Positions 1 through 6,924 of a DNA stretch of 10,631 nt are shown here, in pieces. Under the pieces are notes generated by a model that was given only the letters and a program-made list of their open reading frames with translations, ran no database searches and was not told where the DNA came from. The translations under genes and the position numbers were made by a program. Within the stretch, counting starts at the first letter, position 1; each line of letters begins with the position of its first letter. Source of the DNA: Oscillospiraceae bacterium (GTDB lineage: Bacteria; Bacillota; Clostridia; Oscillospirales; Acutalibacteraceae); contig JAITBA010000042.1 of assembly GCA_031283835.1 (NCBI GenBank), forward strand, positions 1 to 10,631, read 5' to 3'.

Positions 1-771
1 AGCGTGGAGCGCCCCAGCATCAAAGAGGGCTTTAGGGCGCTGCTCACCAACAAGCCGGTGCTGAGGAGTTTGCTGGCGCGGGTGCTGGGCGGGTTCAGCA
101 TTTCGGCGGGCAACGGCCAGCAAGATTATTTTATTGACGTGTTGGGTTCCGCCACGCTCCTAACCGCCGTCAACGTGCCTTCGGGCTTTGTTGGCTCCGC
201 GAGCTACGCGCTGGTGCAGCCGCTGCGCCGCCGCTATTCCTCAAAAGCGCTTTGGGTGTTCGAGGATATCTATACCCGCGTGATTTGGATTGCGGTGTTT
301 TTGCTGGGTCTGCCCAACAAAAATTACCAAAAGCGGGTGTTTATGGGCGTGCTGTTTGGGCTGCAGGCCTTTTTCGAAAAAGCGGTGTTTGGCGTGCGCA
401 AGGTGATTAATACGGAGCTGAACAACGAGGCGATGGACTATTGTGAGTGGAAAAACGGCTACCGTGTGGAGGCCACCACATCGGTGGTTATCAACCTCGT
501 AACAAAAATCCAGGAGGTCATTATGCGCTCTGTGCGCCTGCTGTTGCTGAACAAAATCGGCTACCGCCCGGGCATTGCCGTTGGCACCCAGAGCGAGCGC
601 ACCAAATTGTGGATGTTTGCCCTGTGCACGGGCGTGCCGGTGATTACGGGCGCGCTTGCGGTGGTGCCAAAGTTTTTCTATCCTCTTTCGGGCGCCATGC
701 GCACACAAATGTATAACGAGCTGCACGACAGACGCGGAGAAACGGTGCGGGCGATGACGGGAGACGAATGA
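1..771 (+). CDS. GPH-family MFS sugar:cation symporter, C-terminal part (5' end cut by window)
   Basis: The reading frame is open to the left edge, so the GTG at position 4 is probably internal and about half of the protein is missing. The remaining ~256 residues hold several hydrophobic membrane segments and a stretch reading NTELNNEAMDYCEWKNGYR, which matches the conserved cytoplasmic loop of glycoside-pentoside-hexuronide (GPH) transporters (E-x-x-DY-x-EWK-x-G-x-R), and a C-terminus of the FYPLSG..R..MYNEL type seen in clostridial members. Family members import sugars or glucuronides with H+ or Na+ across the inner membrane. The substrate cannot be read from the sequence. The neighbouring glucuronate isomerase makes a hexuronide possible, but that gene is convergent and not in the same operon. 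Family call is confident, substrate is not. Confidence 0.8.
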   Translation, partial: SVERPSIKEGFRALLTNKPVLRSLLARVLGGFSISAGNGQQDYFIDVLGSATLLTAVNVPSGFVGSASYALVQPLRRRYSSKALWVFEDIYTRVIWIAVFLLGLPNKNYQKRVFMGVLFGLQAFFEKAVFGVRKVINTELNNEAMDYCEWKNGYRVEATTSVVINLVTKIQEVIMRSVRLLLLNKIGYRPGIAVGTQSERTKLWMFALCTGVPVITGALAVVPKFFYPLSGAMRTQMYNELHDRRGETVRAMTGDE

Positions 772-782
772 GGGGCAGCTTT

Positions 783-833
783 GCAAAGGCGCGCGACGGT
801 TATGTTTTGCTGCGTGCCTTTGCTGTTTTTTTT
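783..833 (+). terminator. Possible Rho-independent terminator of the transporter gene
   Basis: A perfect 8-bp inverted repeat, GCAAAGGC at 783-790 and GCCTTTGC at 816-823, is followed two bases later by eight T (826-833). It lies just after the transporter stop and runs into the 3' end of the convergent uxaC. The 25-base loop is long for a terminator, which lowers confidence. Confidence 0.5.
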
Positions 834-2236
834 GCCGTCAGGCCAAAATACCCCGCCGCGTTGCGATAAAACACATCCTCGCACAGCGAGACCAGCGTCT
901 CTTGCCGCCAGGGGAGCAGACCCTGTTCCGCCCAATCGCCCAGCAAGCCGCAAAAGACGCGGCGAAAATATTCGTGGCGGGGGTAGGATAGAAAAGAGCG
1001 GGAGTCGGTTTCCATGCCGACGAAGGTGCCCAGTGCGCCCAGGTTCCCCAGGGCTTGCAGCTGCGCGCGCATGCCGTCAATGCTGTCGAGGAACCACCAG
1101 GCCGGGCCCAGCTGCAGCTTGCCCGGCACTTCGTCCGTCTGAAAATTGCCCAACATGGCCCCCAACACATAATTGTCCCGCGGGTTCAGATTAAACAGTA
1201 GGGTGCGGGGCAGTTGCCGCCGCGCGTCGAGGGAATCTAAAAACCGCGCAAGGGGCTGCGCCACGGGCCAGTCGCCAATGGAATCGAAGCCGGTGTCGGG
1301 CCCCAGGGCGCGCAAGGCGCGGGCATTGTTGTTGCGCAGGGGGCCCATGTGCAGCTCCATCACCCAGCCGCGCTTGGCATAGGCCGCCCCGAGGAATTGC
1401 AGCAGCGCCGTCTGGTATTGCGCGGCTTGCAGGGCGGTGGGCAAATCGCCGCGCAGGCGTGCCCCAAAAACGCGGGCGACCGCGTCTTGGCTGGCCGGCG
1501 CAAAGGGCACAAAGGGCAAACCATGGTCGGCGGCACGGCAGCCCAGCGCGTCAAAAGCGGCAATGCGTGTTTGCAGCGCGCCGCACAGGTCTTCGTAGCT
1601 GTTGATGACGCAGCCCGTGGTCTGCGCCAATTTTTTTAGCCATGGCAAAAAATCTTCGCCCGCAATGGCCAGGGTTTTGTCGGGCCGAAAAGCGGGCAGC
1701 ACCCTGCATTGCAAGGGCTCCTTTTGTAGTGCTTGGTGCACGTCCAGGCTGTCGGCGGGGTCGTCAGTTGTGCAAAGCGCCACAACGTTCGAGCGGGCAA
1801 TGAGTTCACGCGGGGCAAATCCGCCGCCCGCAATCTGCCGGTTGCAATCCCGCCAGGTTTCTTCCGCCGAAGCCGCGTCCAGCACGTCAAAGCGACAAAA
1901 ATAGCGCTGAAGCTCCAGGTGTGCCCAATGAAAGAGTGGGTTGCCGGGCAACCTTTGCAGGCAGGCCGCCCAAGCGGCGAATTTTTCTTTGGCCGGCGCC
2001 TCGCCGCTAACGCACCGCTCCGGCACGCCGCACGCACGCATGGCGCGCCACTTGTAATGATCGCCGCTAAGCCACAGCTGCGCAATGTTTTTGGGCGCGC
2101 GGTTTTCAAGAATCTCGCGCGCGGGGAGGTGGCAATGCCAATCGAAGATAGGGGTGTCGTCGGCCTGGCTGGCGGCATAGAGCGTGCGCGCGGCGTCTGT
2201 GCCAAGCAAAAAATGTTTGCCCAAAAACGGCGTCAT
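800..2236 (-). CDS. uxaC: Glucuronate isomerase (uronate isomerase)
   Basis: Isomerises D-glucuronate to D-fructuronate (and D-galacturonate to D-tagaturonate), the first cytoplasmic step of hexuronate catabolism toward KDG. The 478-residue product is close to the ~470 of E. coli UxaC. Family signatures are present along the whole length: IFDWHCHLPAREIL near residues 30-42 with the amidohydrolase-superfamily H-x-H metal motif (H34, H36), DHYKWRAMR at 59-67, TTDDPADSLDVH, LPAFRPDK, ELHMGPLRNNN, WWFLDSIDGM and TDSRSFLSYPRHEYFRR near the C-terminus. The ATG complement at 2234-2236 is chosen because AAGGAG lies about 10 bases upstream and the family homology begins there; an upstream in-frame start at 2398 would lie upstream of the promoter at 2303-2331. 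FVGMETDSRSF has E where L is common. It is a single gene with its own promoter, divergent from the DivIVA-like gene; no other uronate genes are visible. Confidence 0.96.
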   Translation of the reverse strand: MTPFLGKHFLLGTDAARTLYAASQADDTPIFDWHCHLPAREILENRAPKNIAQLWLSGDHYKWRAMRACGVPERCVSGEAPAKEKFAAWAACLQRLPGNPLFHWAHLELQRYFCRFDVLDAASAEETWRDCNRQIAGGGFAPRELIARSNVVALCTTDDPADSLDVHQALQKEPLQCRVLPAFRPDKTLAIAGEDFLPWLKKLAQTTGCVINSYEDLCGALQTRIAAFDALGCRAADHGLPFVPFAPASQDAVARVFGARLRGDLPTALQAAQYQTALLQFLGAAYAKRGWVMELHMGPLRNNNARALRALGPDTGFDSIGDWPVAQPLARFLDSLDARRQLPRTLLFNLNPRDNYVLGAMLGNFQTDEVPGKLQLGPAWWFLDSIDGMRAQLQALGNLGALGTFVGMETDSRSFLSYPRHEYFRRVFCGLLGDWAEQGLLPWRQETLVSLCEDVFYRNAAGYFGLTAKKTAKARSKT

Positions 2237-2302
2237 ATTTGCTGCTCCTTCTGCTTTTGCGTGATTTTTTGTTGCGGCTACGCAGTTTCGTTTTTCCCCT
2301 CT

Positions 2303-2331
2303 ATTGTAGCTGTTTGCAGGTTGGAAGTCAA
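2303..2331 (-). promoter_or_regulatory. Sigma-A promoter of uxaC with overlapping palindrome
   Basis: On the minus strand TTGACT (2331-2326), a 17-base spacer and TACAAT (2308-2303) form a good vegetative promoter, predicting a start near 2296 and a ~60-base leader before uxaC. The 8-bp palindrome AACCGGTT at 2330-2337 overlaps the -35 edge. A CG-centred palindrome of this kind resembles LacI-family operators, which often control uronate genes, but a single site is weak evidence for a repressor. Confidence 0.7.
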
Positions 2332-2446
2332 CCGGTTTTGTAATATTTCGGGTGCTTTTCAACCCAACCGGCACGAAATGACAAAAGCAAGCCGGCAAAA
2401 TATCCTAAAATTTCCATCTTTCGCGCTGAAGCGAAAAATCAAAAAC

Positions 2447-2492
2447 ATTTTTTTAAAAAAATATGGACAAGTCCGCAAAAATAGATTATAAT
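2447..2492 (+). promoter_or_regulatory. Promoter of the DivIVA-like gene with AT-rich upstream tract
   Basis: TGGACA (2464-2469), a 17-base spacer and a perfect TATAAT (2487-2492) make a strong sigma-A promoter. Immediately upstream is the 16-bp palindrome ATTTTTTTAAAAAAAT (2447-2462), positioned like an UP element contacted by the RNA polymerase alpha C-terminal domains. The predicted start near 2499 excludes translation from the in-frame ATG at 2491 and supports the ATG at 2533. Confidence 0.75.
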
Positions 2493-2532
2493 GTTAAGAA
2501 GACAAATTGGAACTTGCAGGAGGATTCAACCT

Positions 2533-4161
2533 ATGGAGCAGGAATATCCCTTCCGCCCGCGTGGCAGGCATGGCTTCGACCGCGAAGATGTCATCGGATA
2601 TATATCGCAGGCGCAACAGCGCTGTAACGATCATTTGGCGCACCTCGAAGAGCTGGAATCCGCCAAAAACGCCTGGTACACGCAGGCAAAAGGGCTGGAG
2701 CGCGAAAAAGCGGCGCTGATGGCCCGCAACCAGGAGCTGGAGGAGCAACTGGAGCGCGGCGCGGTGCCCGCGGCCGACGGCGACGACTGGTTCTCGTCCG
2801 ACCCGCTGCTCTCCGCGTTTTCGCCTGCCGAAGCGCAGCAGTCGGCGGCACTAAAGAGCCGCTGCCTCGAACTGGAAGATCAACTGCGCCTGCAGCAAGA
2901 ACGGCAGCAGAGACTGGCGCAGGATCTTGCGGCGGCGCGGAGCGAAAGCGCTGTGCTGCGCGAAGAAAACCAAACCATTGCGCACGAACTAGAATCGCGC
3001 GAAGCCCGTGAAGCCGAAACGCTGCCGCGGGTCACCATGCACCAGCAAGAAAACGAAGCGTTGCTTGGGCGGCTGGAGCAGCAGAACGCGACGGTGCAGA
3101 GTTATATCGGCCACGTGGCCGTGCTGGAGCAAGAAAAGGTGGCGCTGACAGAATCGCTGGCCGTGCTGGAGCAAGAAAAGGCGGCGCTGGCAGAATCGCT
3201 GGCCGTGCTGGAAGCCATAAAGGGCGAAAAAGCGAACTTGGAGCGCTACGCCGCCGCACTGGAGAGCGAGAAAACGGCGCTGGAGAGCGCGCTTGCGGCC
3301 CAAAAGCACGAAAGCGCCGCCCTTGCCACAGAACAAGCCGCCCTGCGCGAGCGCCTTGCCTCGCTGGAGCACGATAAAGCGGCTTATCAGGAACAAATGC
3401 CCGTGGTGCAGGCACAGCTGACCCATCTGGCGGAATCCGCCGAGCAGATCAGCACCCTCAAGGCGGTGAAGGAGGGGCTGGAGCAAGAGCTGGGCACTGC
3501 CCGTGAGCAAAGCGACGCGCAAGCGCGCGAGCTGACGGCGCTGAACGAGCTGCTGCGGACGGCGCGGCAAGAAAAAGACGTGCTTGTGCAAAAAACCGCC
3601 GCCCTGGCCAATGCCGAGGCCGCGGCCCGGCAGCAGCAGACCTCCCTGGCGGAGGAAACCCGGCAGCTGCATGCCCGCATTGCCGACCTCGAAGCCAACA
3701 GTGCCGAAAAAAACGAAGAGACCCTGCGTTCCATGGTGCTGGCGTCCTTCAATTATTCCAACCTCTATGTGGATAATAACCTCAAAACGGCGCAATTTAT
3801 TTCTGACGCCACCAGCCGCAACATTGGCAGGGTGAGCGATTCGGCCAATTCGCTGCTGGAGCAGCTGGAATCGATCGGCCGCAGCTTCAACGACACCACC
3901 GACAACATCCGCCGCAACCTGGCCGCCTTTCAGCGCGAACTGGGTTCCATCCAGTCGGGCATGAACCGCCGCCTGTCGCAGGATCGCTTTAAGACACTGC
4001 TAGAAGAAAACGAACGCCTGCGCAACCGGCTCGAAACCGAGCTGTTGGCGGAGCTAAACGAAGAGGACGAAGACCCCCTGCCCTCCCCCGAAGGCGCCGC
4101 CGCGCCGCACCTCCCCTTTTCCGAAGATTTGCCCCAAAGCTACCACGAATACCTCGACTGA
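2533..4161 (+). CDS. DivIVA-like long coiled-coil protein
   Basis: A 542-residue, probably cytoplasmic protein. The N-terminus (PFRPRGRHGFDREDVIGYI, residues 6-24) resembles the DivIVA/GpsB membrane-binding head, in which an FR...GYDxDEV motif precedes the first helix. Residues ~30-390 are almost pure coiled coil rich in E, A, L, Q and K, including a tandem 14-residue repeat. A distinct, less charged block follows (about 400-490, beginning MVLASFNYSNLYVDNN), then a short acidic, proline-containing tail. No signal peptide or membrane segment is seen. The ATG at 2533 has GCAGGAGG upstream at good spacing. DivIVA-type proteins mark curved membrane and septa and recruit division or wall-synthesis proteins; that role here is inference. 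It appears monocistronic, between divergent uxaC and convergent dgkA. Alternatively it is a generic coiled-coil scaffold whose head match is coincidental. Confidence 0.75.
   Translation: MEQEYPFRPRGRHGFDREDVIGYISQAQQRCNDHLAHLEELESAKNAWYTQAKGLEREKAALMARNQELEEQLERGAVPAADGDDWFSSDPLLSAFSPAEAQQSAALKSRCLELEDQLRLQQERQQRLAQDLAAARSESAVLREENQTIAHELESREAREAETLPRVTMHQQENEALLGRLEQQNATVQSYIGHVAVLEQEKVALTESLAVLEQEKAALAESLAVLEAIKGEKANLERYAAALESEKTALESALAAQKHESAALATEQAALRERLASLEHDKAAYQEQMPVVQAQLTHLAESAEQISTLKAVKEGLEQELGTAREQSDAQARELTALNELLRTARQEKDVLVQKTAALANAEAAARQQQTSLAEETRQLHARIADLEANSAEKNEETLRSMVLASFNYSNLYVDNNLKTAQFISDATSRNIGRVSDSANSLLEQLESIGRSFNDTTDNIRRNLAAFQRELGSIQSGMNRRLSQDRFKTLLEENERLRNRLETELLAELNEEDEDPLPSPEGAAAPHLPFSEDLPQSYHEYLD
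3121..3204 (+). repeat. Tandem 42-bp duplication inside the coiled coil
   Basis: Two adjacent 42-bp units (3121-3162 and 3163-3204) differ at only two bases and encode VLEQEK(V/A)AL(T/A)ESLA twice, residues 197-210 and 211-224. A third, decayed unit begins with VLEAIKGEK. The 14-residue length equals two heptads, so the duplication keeps coiled-coil register. Confidence 0.9.
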
Positions 4162-4172
4162 TTCCTTTTCTT

Positions 4173-4217
4173 AAAAAAAATCAAGGGCCCCTGCTAAAAT
4201 TTTTTTTGCAGGAGCCC
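4173..4217 (-). terminator. Terminator downstream of dgkA, possibly bidirectional
   Basis: GGGCCCCTGC (4185-4194) and GCAGGAGCCC (4208-4217) form a 10-bp stem with one mismatch around an A/T loop. Read on the minus strand, the stem is followed by TTGA and then eight T (complement of 4173-4180), the classic intrinsic layout, about 70 bases after the dgkA stop. On the plus strand the stem lies 23 bases after the DivIVA-like stop but has only a weak T-rich tail (ACTTTCATTTT), so it may also serve that gene. Confidence 0.65.
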
Positions 4218-4283
4218 ACTTTCATTTTGCGTGTAAGAAGCTTTCATTTTGCAGAAAGCCATTTTCATTTGCGTGTAAAAGGC
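4201..4283. repeat. Pair of ~41-bp imperfect tandem repeats in convergent spacer
   Basis: Units at about 4201-4241 and 4242-4283 share TGCAG, TTTCATTT and GCGTGTAA blocks in the same order and spacing; GCGTGTAA recurs at 4229-4236 and 4271-4278. The junction also forms a perfect hairpin, GCTTTC (4240-4245) with GAAAGC (4254-4259). The first unit overlaps the right arm of the terminator. It lies in the 3' untranslated region of dgkA. Function unknown. Confidence 0.7.
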
Positions 4284-4284
4284 C

Positions 4285-4746
4285 TTAATTCTGCTTTTTG
4301 GGGGCGAACACGAACGCCGCGGCCCCGGCCAACGAAGTTGCCAACACGCCCAGCATCGCGGGGTGTGTTTTATAATAGGAAACAAGGGCGGCGAAGGCGG
4401 CGGGCTGCCAAAGAAGAACAATACCTGCGGCGAAGGCCCCGGCGGCGCAAAGCAGCACGGCCCCGGCGGCGGCATCTTTTGCCTTGGCGGCAAGGGGGTG
4501 GCGGGCGGGGCTGACGAGATCCACCACGATTTCTATGGCGGTGTTGAAGGCCTCGGCGGCCAGCACAAGGGCGGTGCAGGCGGCCAGCACGCCCCACGCC
4601 GCCCGGCTAAGCACAAACCAGTCATAGGCCAGCAGATACGTGTACATATAGATGCCCAAGGCCAGGTGAAACCGAAAATTGCGCTCGCGCAGGCACAGGG
4701 CGACGCCGCGTGCGGCAAAACGGAAAGAGTTGAGAAAACGGCGCAT
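4285..4746 (-). CDS. dgkA: Diacylglycerol kinase / undecaprenol kinase, DgkA family
   Basis: A small integral membrane lipid kinase of 153 residues. In Gram-positives this family mainly phosphorylates undecaprenol to undecaprenyl phosphate, feeding the wall-carrier lipid pool. Evidence: the N-terminal RNFRFHLALG (22-31), the catalytic signature AAEAFNTAIEIVVDL (63-77, with E65, N68 and E72), and ARHPLAAKAKDAAAGAVLL (81-99), all in the family order. Hydrophobic segments lie at about 29-42, 50-66 and 95-123. A further hydrophobic segment at 129-147 makes it longer than the ~120-residue core, which is common in Firmicutes. The ATG complement at 4744-4746 has AAAAAGGAG six bases upstream. It is transcribed alone from its own promoter and lacks the ybeY/era neighbours often seen beside it. 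Confidence 0.93.
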   Translation of the reverse strand: MRRFLNSFRFAARGVALCLRERNFRFHLALGIYMYTYLLAYDWFVLSRAAWGVLAACTALVLAAEAFNTAIEIVVDLVSPARHPLAAKAKDAAAGAVLLCAAGAFAAGIVLLWQPAAFAALVSYYKTHPAMLGVLATSLAGAAAFVFAPKKQN

Positions 4747-4832
4747 AAAAAACTCCTTTTTAAAAAAACGCGGGCACGCGGCTTGTGCGCAAACGTATTT
4801 TAATCTTGCGACAGCCGAGGCGTTGTCGTTCT

Positions 4833-4861
4833 ATTATACTATACCGTCGCCGCAAATACAA
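4833..4861 (-). promoter_or_regulatory. Probable promoter of dgkA
   Basis: On the minus strand a perfect TATAAT (4838-4833) is preceded at 17 bases by TTGTAT (4861-4856). The -10 is excellent and the -35 only partial. It predicts a start near 4826 and a leader of about 80 bases before dgkA, with a small GC-rich hairpin (GCAC...GTGC) in the leader. Confidence 0.6.
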
Positions 4862-4953
4862 GCGTTTGCGAAGGCGAAAAAAAGTTATCCAGCGCTTTTC
4901 AACCGATTTTGCGGGCGAAAGAGCGCAATTGTGAAGGGTGCGGCGGGGGCATA

Positions 4954-4988
4954 GTGGAAAACATGGGCGAATACGCCGGGTTTTCCAC
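4954..4988. repeat. Long nested inverted repeat between two divergent promoters
   Basis: GTGGAAAAC (4954-4962) and GTTTTCCAC (4980-4988) are perfect 9-bp complements, and inside them GGCG (4966-4969) pairs with CGCC (4974-4977) around a four-base AATA loop. No T-run follows on either strand, so it is not an ordinary terminator. It sits upstream of both the dgkA promoter and the ylxM-ffh promoter, where a protein-binding palindrome would be expected. The rest of 4862-5020 shows no gene I can support. Confidence 0.7.
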
Positions 4989-5020
4989 CGGAGAAGTTGA
5001 AAAAAGAAAAAAATTGGGGC

Positions 5021-5049
5021 TTGACAAAGCAATCAAAATGCGGTATAAT
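5021..5049 (+). promoter_or_regulatory. Fully consensus sigma-A promoter of ylxM-ffh
   Basis: TTGACA (5021-5026), a 17-base spacer and TATAAT (5044-5049) match the vegetative consensus at all twelve positions. It predicts a start near 5056 and a ~65-base leader before ylxM. High constitutive output suits an SRP operon. Confidence 0.9.
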
Positions 5050-5067
5050 TCCTATTGCACGCTGGGC

Positions 5068-5099
5068 GTAAAGGAGAATACCTTTACAGGTGATGCCTG
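5068..5099 (+). promoter_or_regulatory. Structured 5' leader of ylxM
   Basis: GTAAAGG (5068-5074) pairs perfectly with CCTTTAC (5081-5087), and CAGG (5087-5090) pairs with CCTG (5096-5099), giving two adjacent hairpins in the predicted leader. The best SD-like string, AAGGAG (5071-5076), lies inside the first hairpin and too far from the ylxM ATG to serve it directly. An effect on translation is possible but not shown. Confidence 0.45.
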
Positions 5100-5120
5100 C
5101 AGAACGGGGGCGCTGAACGC

Positions 5121-5486
5121 ATGGCAAAAGATTTTTCGGTGGCGCTGCTGCTGGATTTTTATGGCGAGCTGCTCACCGAAAAACAGCGGGAGTTCCTGGA
5201 TTATTACTACAACGAAGATCTTTCGCTGGCAGAAATCGCCGCCAACGAGGGCATCAGCCGGCAAGGGGTGCGCGACGCTATCAAGCGCGCCGAAAAACAG
5301 CTGACCGAAATGGACGGCTGCCTGGCTTTGGCACAGCGCTTCGAAGACATGCGCAGCGGGTTGCAAGAAATTATCACCTGCGCCGAAACCGTGCACGAGC
5401 AAAACAAACGCTGCGGGCTTAGCCGCGATATCAACGAAGCCGCCGCCCAAATTTCTGCCACGGCAGAACGATTGATGAACGCGTAA
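5121..5486 (+). CDS. ylxM: YlxM/p13-like HTH protein, SRP-associated (UPF0122)
   Basis: A 121-residue cytoplasmic protein of the UPF0122 family. Residues 11-31 (LDFYGELLTEKQREFLDYYYN) and the following DLSLAEIAANEGISRQGVRDAIKRAEKQL (33-61) are the family hallmark: a sigma-70 region 4-like helix-turn-helix. In streptococci and related bacteria YlxM associates with the signal recognition particle and is encoded directly upstream of ffh, as here (49-base gap). The ATG at 5121 is the only possible start, since an in-frame stop occurs at 5091-5093, but its ribosome binding site is weak (GGGGGC). The C-terminal half is helical and lower in conservation. Confidence 0.93.
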   Translation: MAKDFSVALLLDFYGELLTEKQREFLDYYYNEDLSLAEIAANEGISRQGVRDAIKRAEKQLTEMDGCLALAQRFEDMRSGLQEIITCAETVHEQNKRCGLSRDINEAAAQISATAERLMNA

Positions 5487-5535
5487 TTCTTTTGGTTCTT
5501 TTTTTGAGTGAAGCAAAAGAGCAGAGGTGAGGGAT

Positions 5536-6870
5536 ATGGCATTTGAGGGACTGAGTGACCGGCTGGAAGCGGCGTTTAAGCAACTGCGCAGCAAGGGGAG
5601 CCTGACGGAAAAGGACGTGCGCGGGGCAATGCGCGAGGTGCGCATGGCGCTGCTAGAAGCGGACGTGAACTTTAAGGTGGCAAAGGACTTTGCCAACCAG
5701 GTGACAGAGCGGGCCATTGGCGCGGCGGTGATGGAAAGCCTGACCCCGGCGCAGATGGTTATCAAGATTGTGAACGAAGAGCTTGTGACGCTGATGGGCG
5801 GCACGCGCACAAAGCTAACGCAGGCGGGTCACCCGCCCACGGTAGTAATGATGTGCGGGCTGCAGGGCGCGGGCAAAACCACCCATAGCGCCAAAATCGC
5901 GCTGTGGCTAAAAAACCAGGGGCACCGCCCGCTGCTGGTGGCGTGCGATATTTATCGTCCGGCGGCGATTCGGCAGCTGCAGGTGGTGGGGGGCAAAATT
6001 GGCGTACCGGTGTTCGAAATGGGGCAGACCGACCCTGTCGAAATTGCGCGGGAGGCCGTGAAACACGCAAAAGACCAGGGCTACGACTATGTGTTCCTCG
6101 ACACGGCGGGGCGGTTGCACATTGACGAGACGCTGATGCAGGAGCTTAAGGACATTAAAGCGGTGGTGCGCCCCCACGAGATTTTGCTTGTAGTCGACAG
6201 CATGACCGGCCAGGATGCCGTGAATGTGGCCGGCACCTTTAACGAGGCACTGGGCATTGACGGCTTGGTGCTGACCAAACTCGATAGCGACACACGGGGC
6301 GGCGCCGCGTTGAGCGCCAGGGCCGTGACCGGCAAGCCGATTAAGTTCGTTGGCACGGGCGAAAAATTGGGAGACCTAGACGTCTTTCATCCCGAGCGCA
6401 TGGCGCAGCGGATTTTGGGCATGGGCGACGTGCTTTCGCTGATTGAAAAAGCCGAAACCGTGCTCGACGAAAAAAAGGCCGCCGAACTCGAACAAAAAAT
6501 GCTGGCCAACAAGTTCGATCTTAGCGACATGCTTGAGCAGTTCAAACAAATTCGCAAGCTTGGCTCAATGAAAGATATCTTGGGCATGATCCCGGGAATC
6601 GGAAAGCAGCTGCGCGAAGCAGACATTGACGAGCGGCAGCTCGACCGGGTGCAGGCGCTAATTTTGAGCATGACGCCCGAAGAGCGCGGCAAGCCGGGCA
6701 TAATAACCCCCAGCCGCAAAAAGCGCATTGCCGCCGGCGCGGGGCAGCAGGTGGAGGACGTAAACCGCCTGTTGCAGCAATACAAACAAATGCAAAAAAC
6801 CATAAAGCAGATGGGCGGCGGCAAGCCCAACAAAAACCAAATGCGCGGCCTCCTGCGGCAATTTCATTAA
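5536..6870 (+). CDS. ffh: Signal recognition particle GTPase Ffh
   Basis: The protein subunit of the SRP, which binds 4.5S/6S-type SRP RNA and signal sequences and docks nascent membrane proteins at FtsY. 444 residues, normal length. The N domain (MAFEGLSDRLEAAFKQLRSKG...) is followed by the G domain with P-loop GLQGAGKTT at 108-116, DIYRPAAIRQL, DTAGR at 189-193, TKLD at 247-250 and the closing GTGEKLGDLDVFHP. The M domain contains MIPGIGKQL, SMTPEER and the RNA-binding SRKKRIAAGAG helix-turn. The P-loop has A112 where S is usual. ATG 5536 is preferred over GTG 5527 because the canonical MAFEGL begins there and GAGGTGA lies six bases before it. It is cotranscribed with ylxM. The spacer holds TCTTTTG/CAAAAGA arms (5488-5494, 5514-5520), not a clear terminator. 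Confidence 0.98.
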   Translation: MAFEGLSDRLEAAFKQLRSKGSLTEKDVRGAMREVRMALLEADVNFKVAKDFANQVTERAIGAAVMESLTPAQMVIKIVNEELVTLMGGTRTKLTQAGHPPTVVMMCGLQGAGKTTHSAKIALWLKNQGHRPLLVACDIYRPAAIRQLQVVGGKIGVPVFEMGQTDPVEIAREAVKHAKDQGYDYVFLDTAGRLHIDETLMQELKDIKAVVRPHEILLVVDSMTGQDAVNVAGTFNEALGIDGLVLTKLDSDTRGGAALSARAVTGKPIKFVGTGEKLGDLDVFHPERMAQRILGMGDVLSLIEKAETVLDEKKAAELEQKMLANKFDLSDMLEQFKQIRKLGSMKDILGMIPGIGKQLREADIDERQLDRVQALILSMTPEERGKPGIITPSRKKRIAAGAGQQVEDVNRLLQQYKQMQKTIKQMGGGKPNKNQMRGLLRQFH

Positions 6871-6924
6871 GCCACCCCAAAAACCCCCGGGTGAGCGGAT
6901 TTGCGAGGATGTCTACCTAAGCAA

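Noticed and set aside
2989..3795. 268-codon minus-strand frame opposite the coiled-coil gene
   Set aside because: Its composition (Q, L, R, F repeats) mirrors the GAG/CTG/AAA codons of the coiled coil, so it is a shadow.
4363..4803. Plus-strand glycine-rich frame over dgkA
   Set aside because: Opposite a clear DgkA protein; the glycine-rich product comes from alanine codons read in antisense.
4861..4990. Possible DnaA-box cluster (TTATCCAG, TTTTCCAC variants)
   Set aside because: No site matches TTATCCACA exactly and there is no dnaA/dnaN context; most matches are the arms of the inverted repeat.
5488..5520. Hairpin between ylxM and ffh as a terminator
   Set aside because: The T-run is in the loop rather than after the stem, and ffh has no separate promoter, so read-through is expected.
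6873..6893. CACCC/GGGTG hairpin after ffh as a terminator
   Set aside because: Only a 5-bp stem with an 11-base loop and no T-run afterwards.
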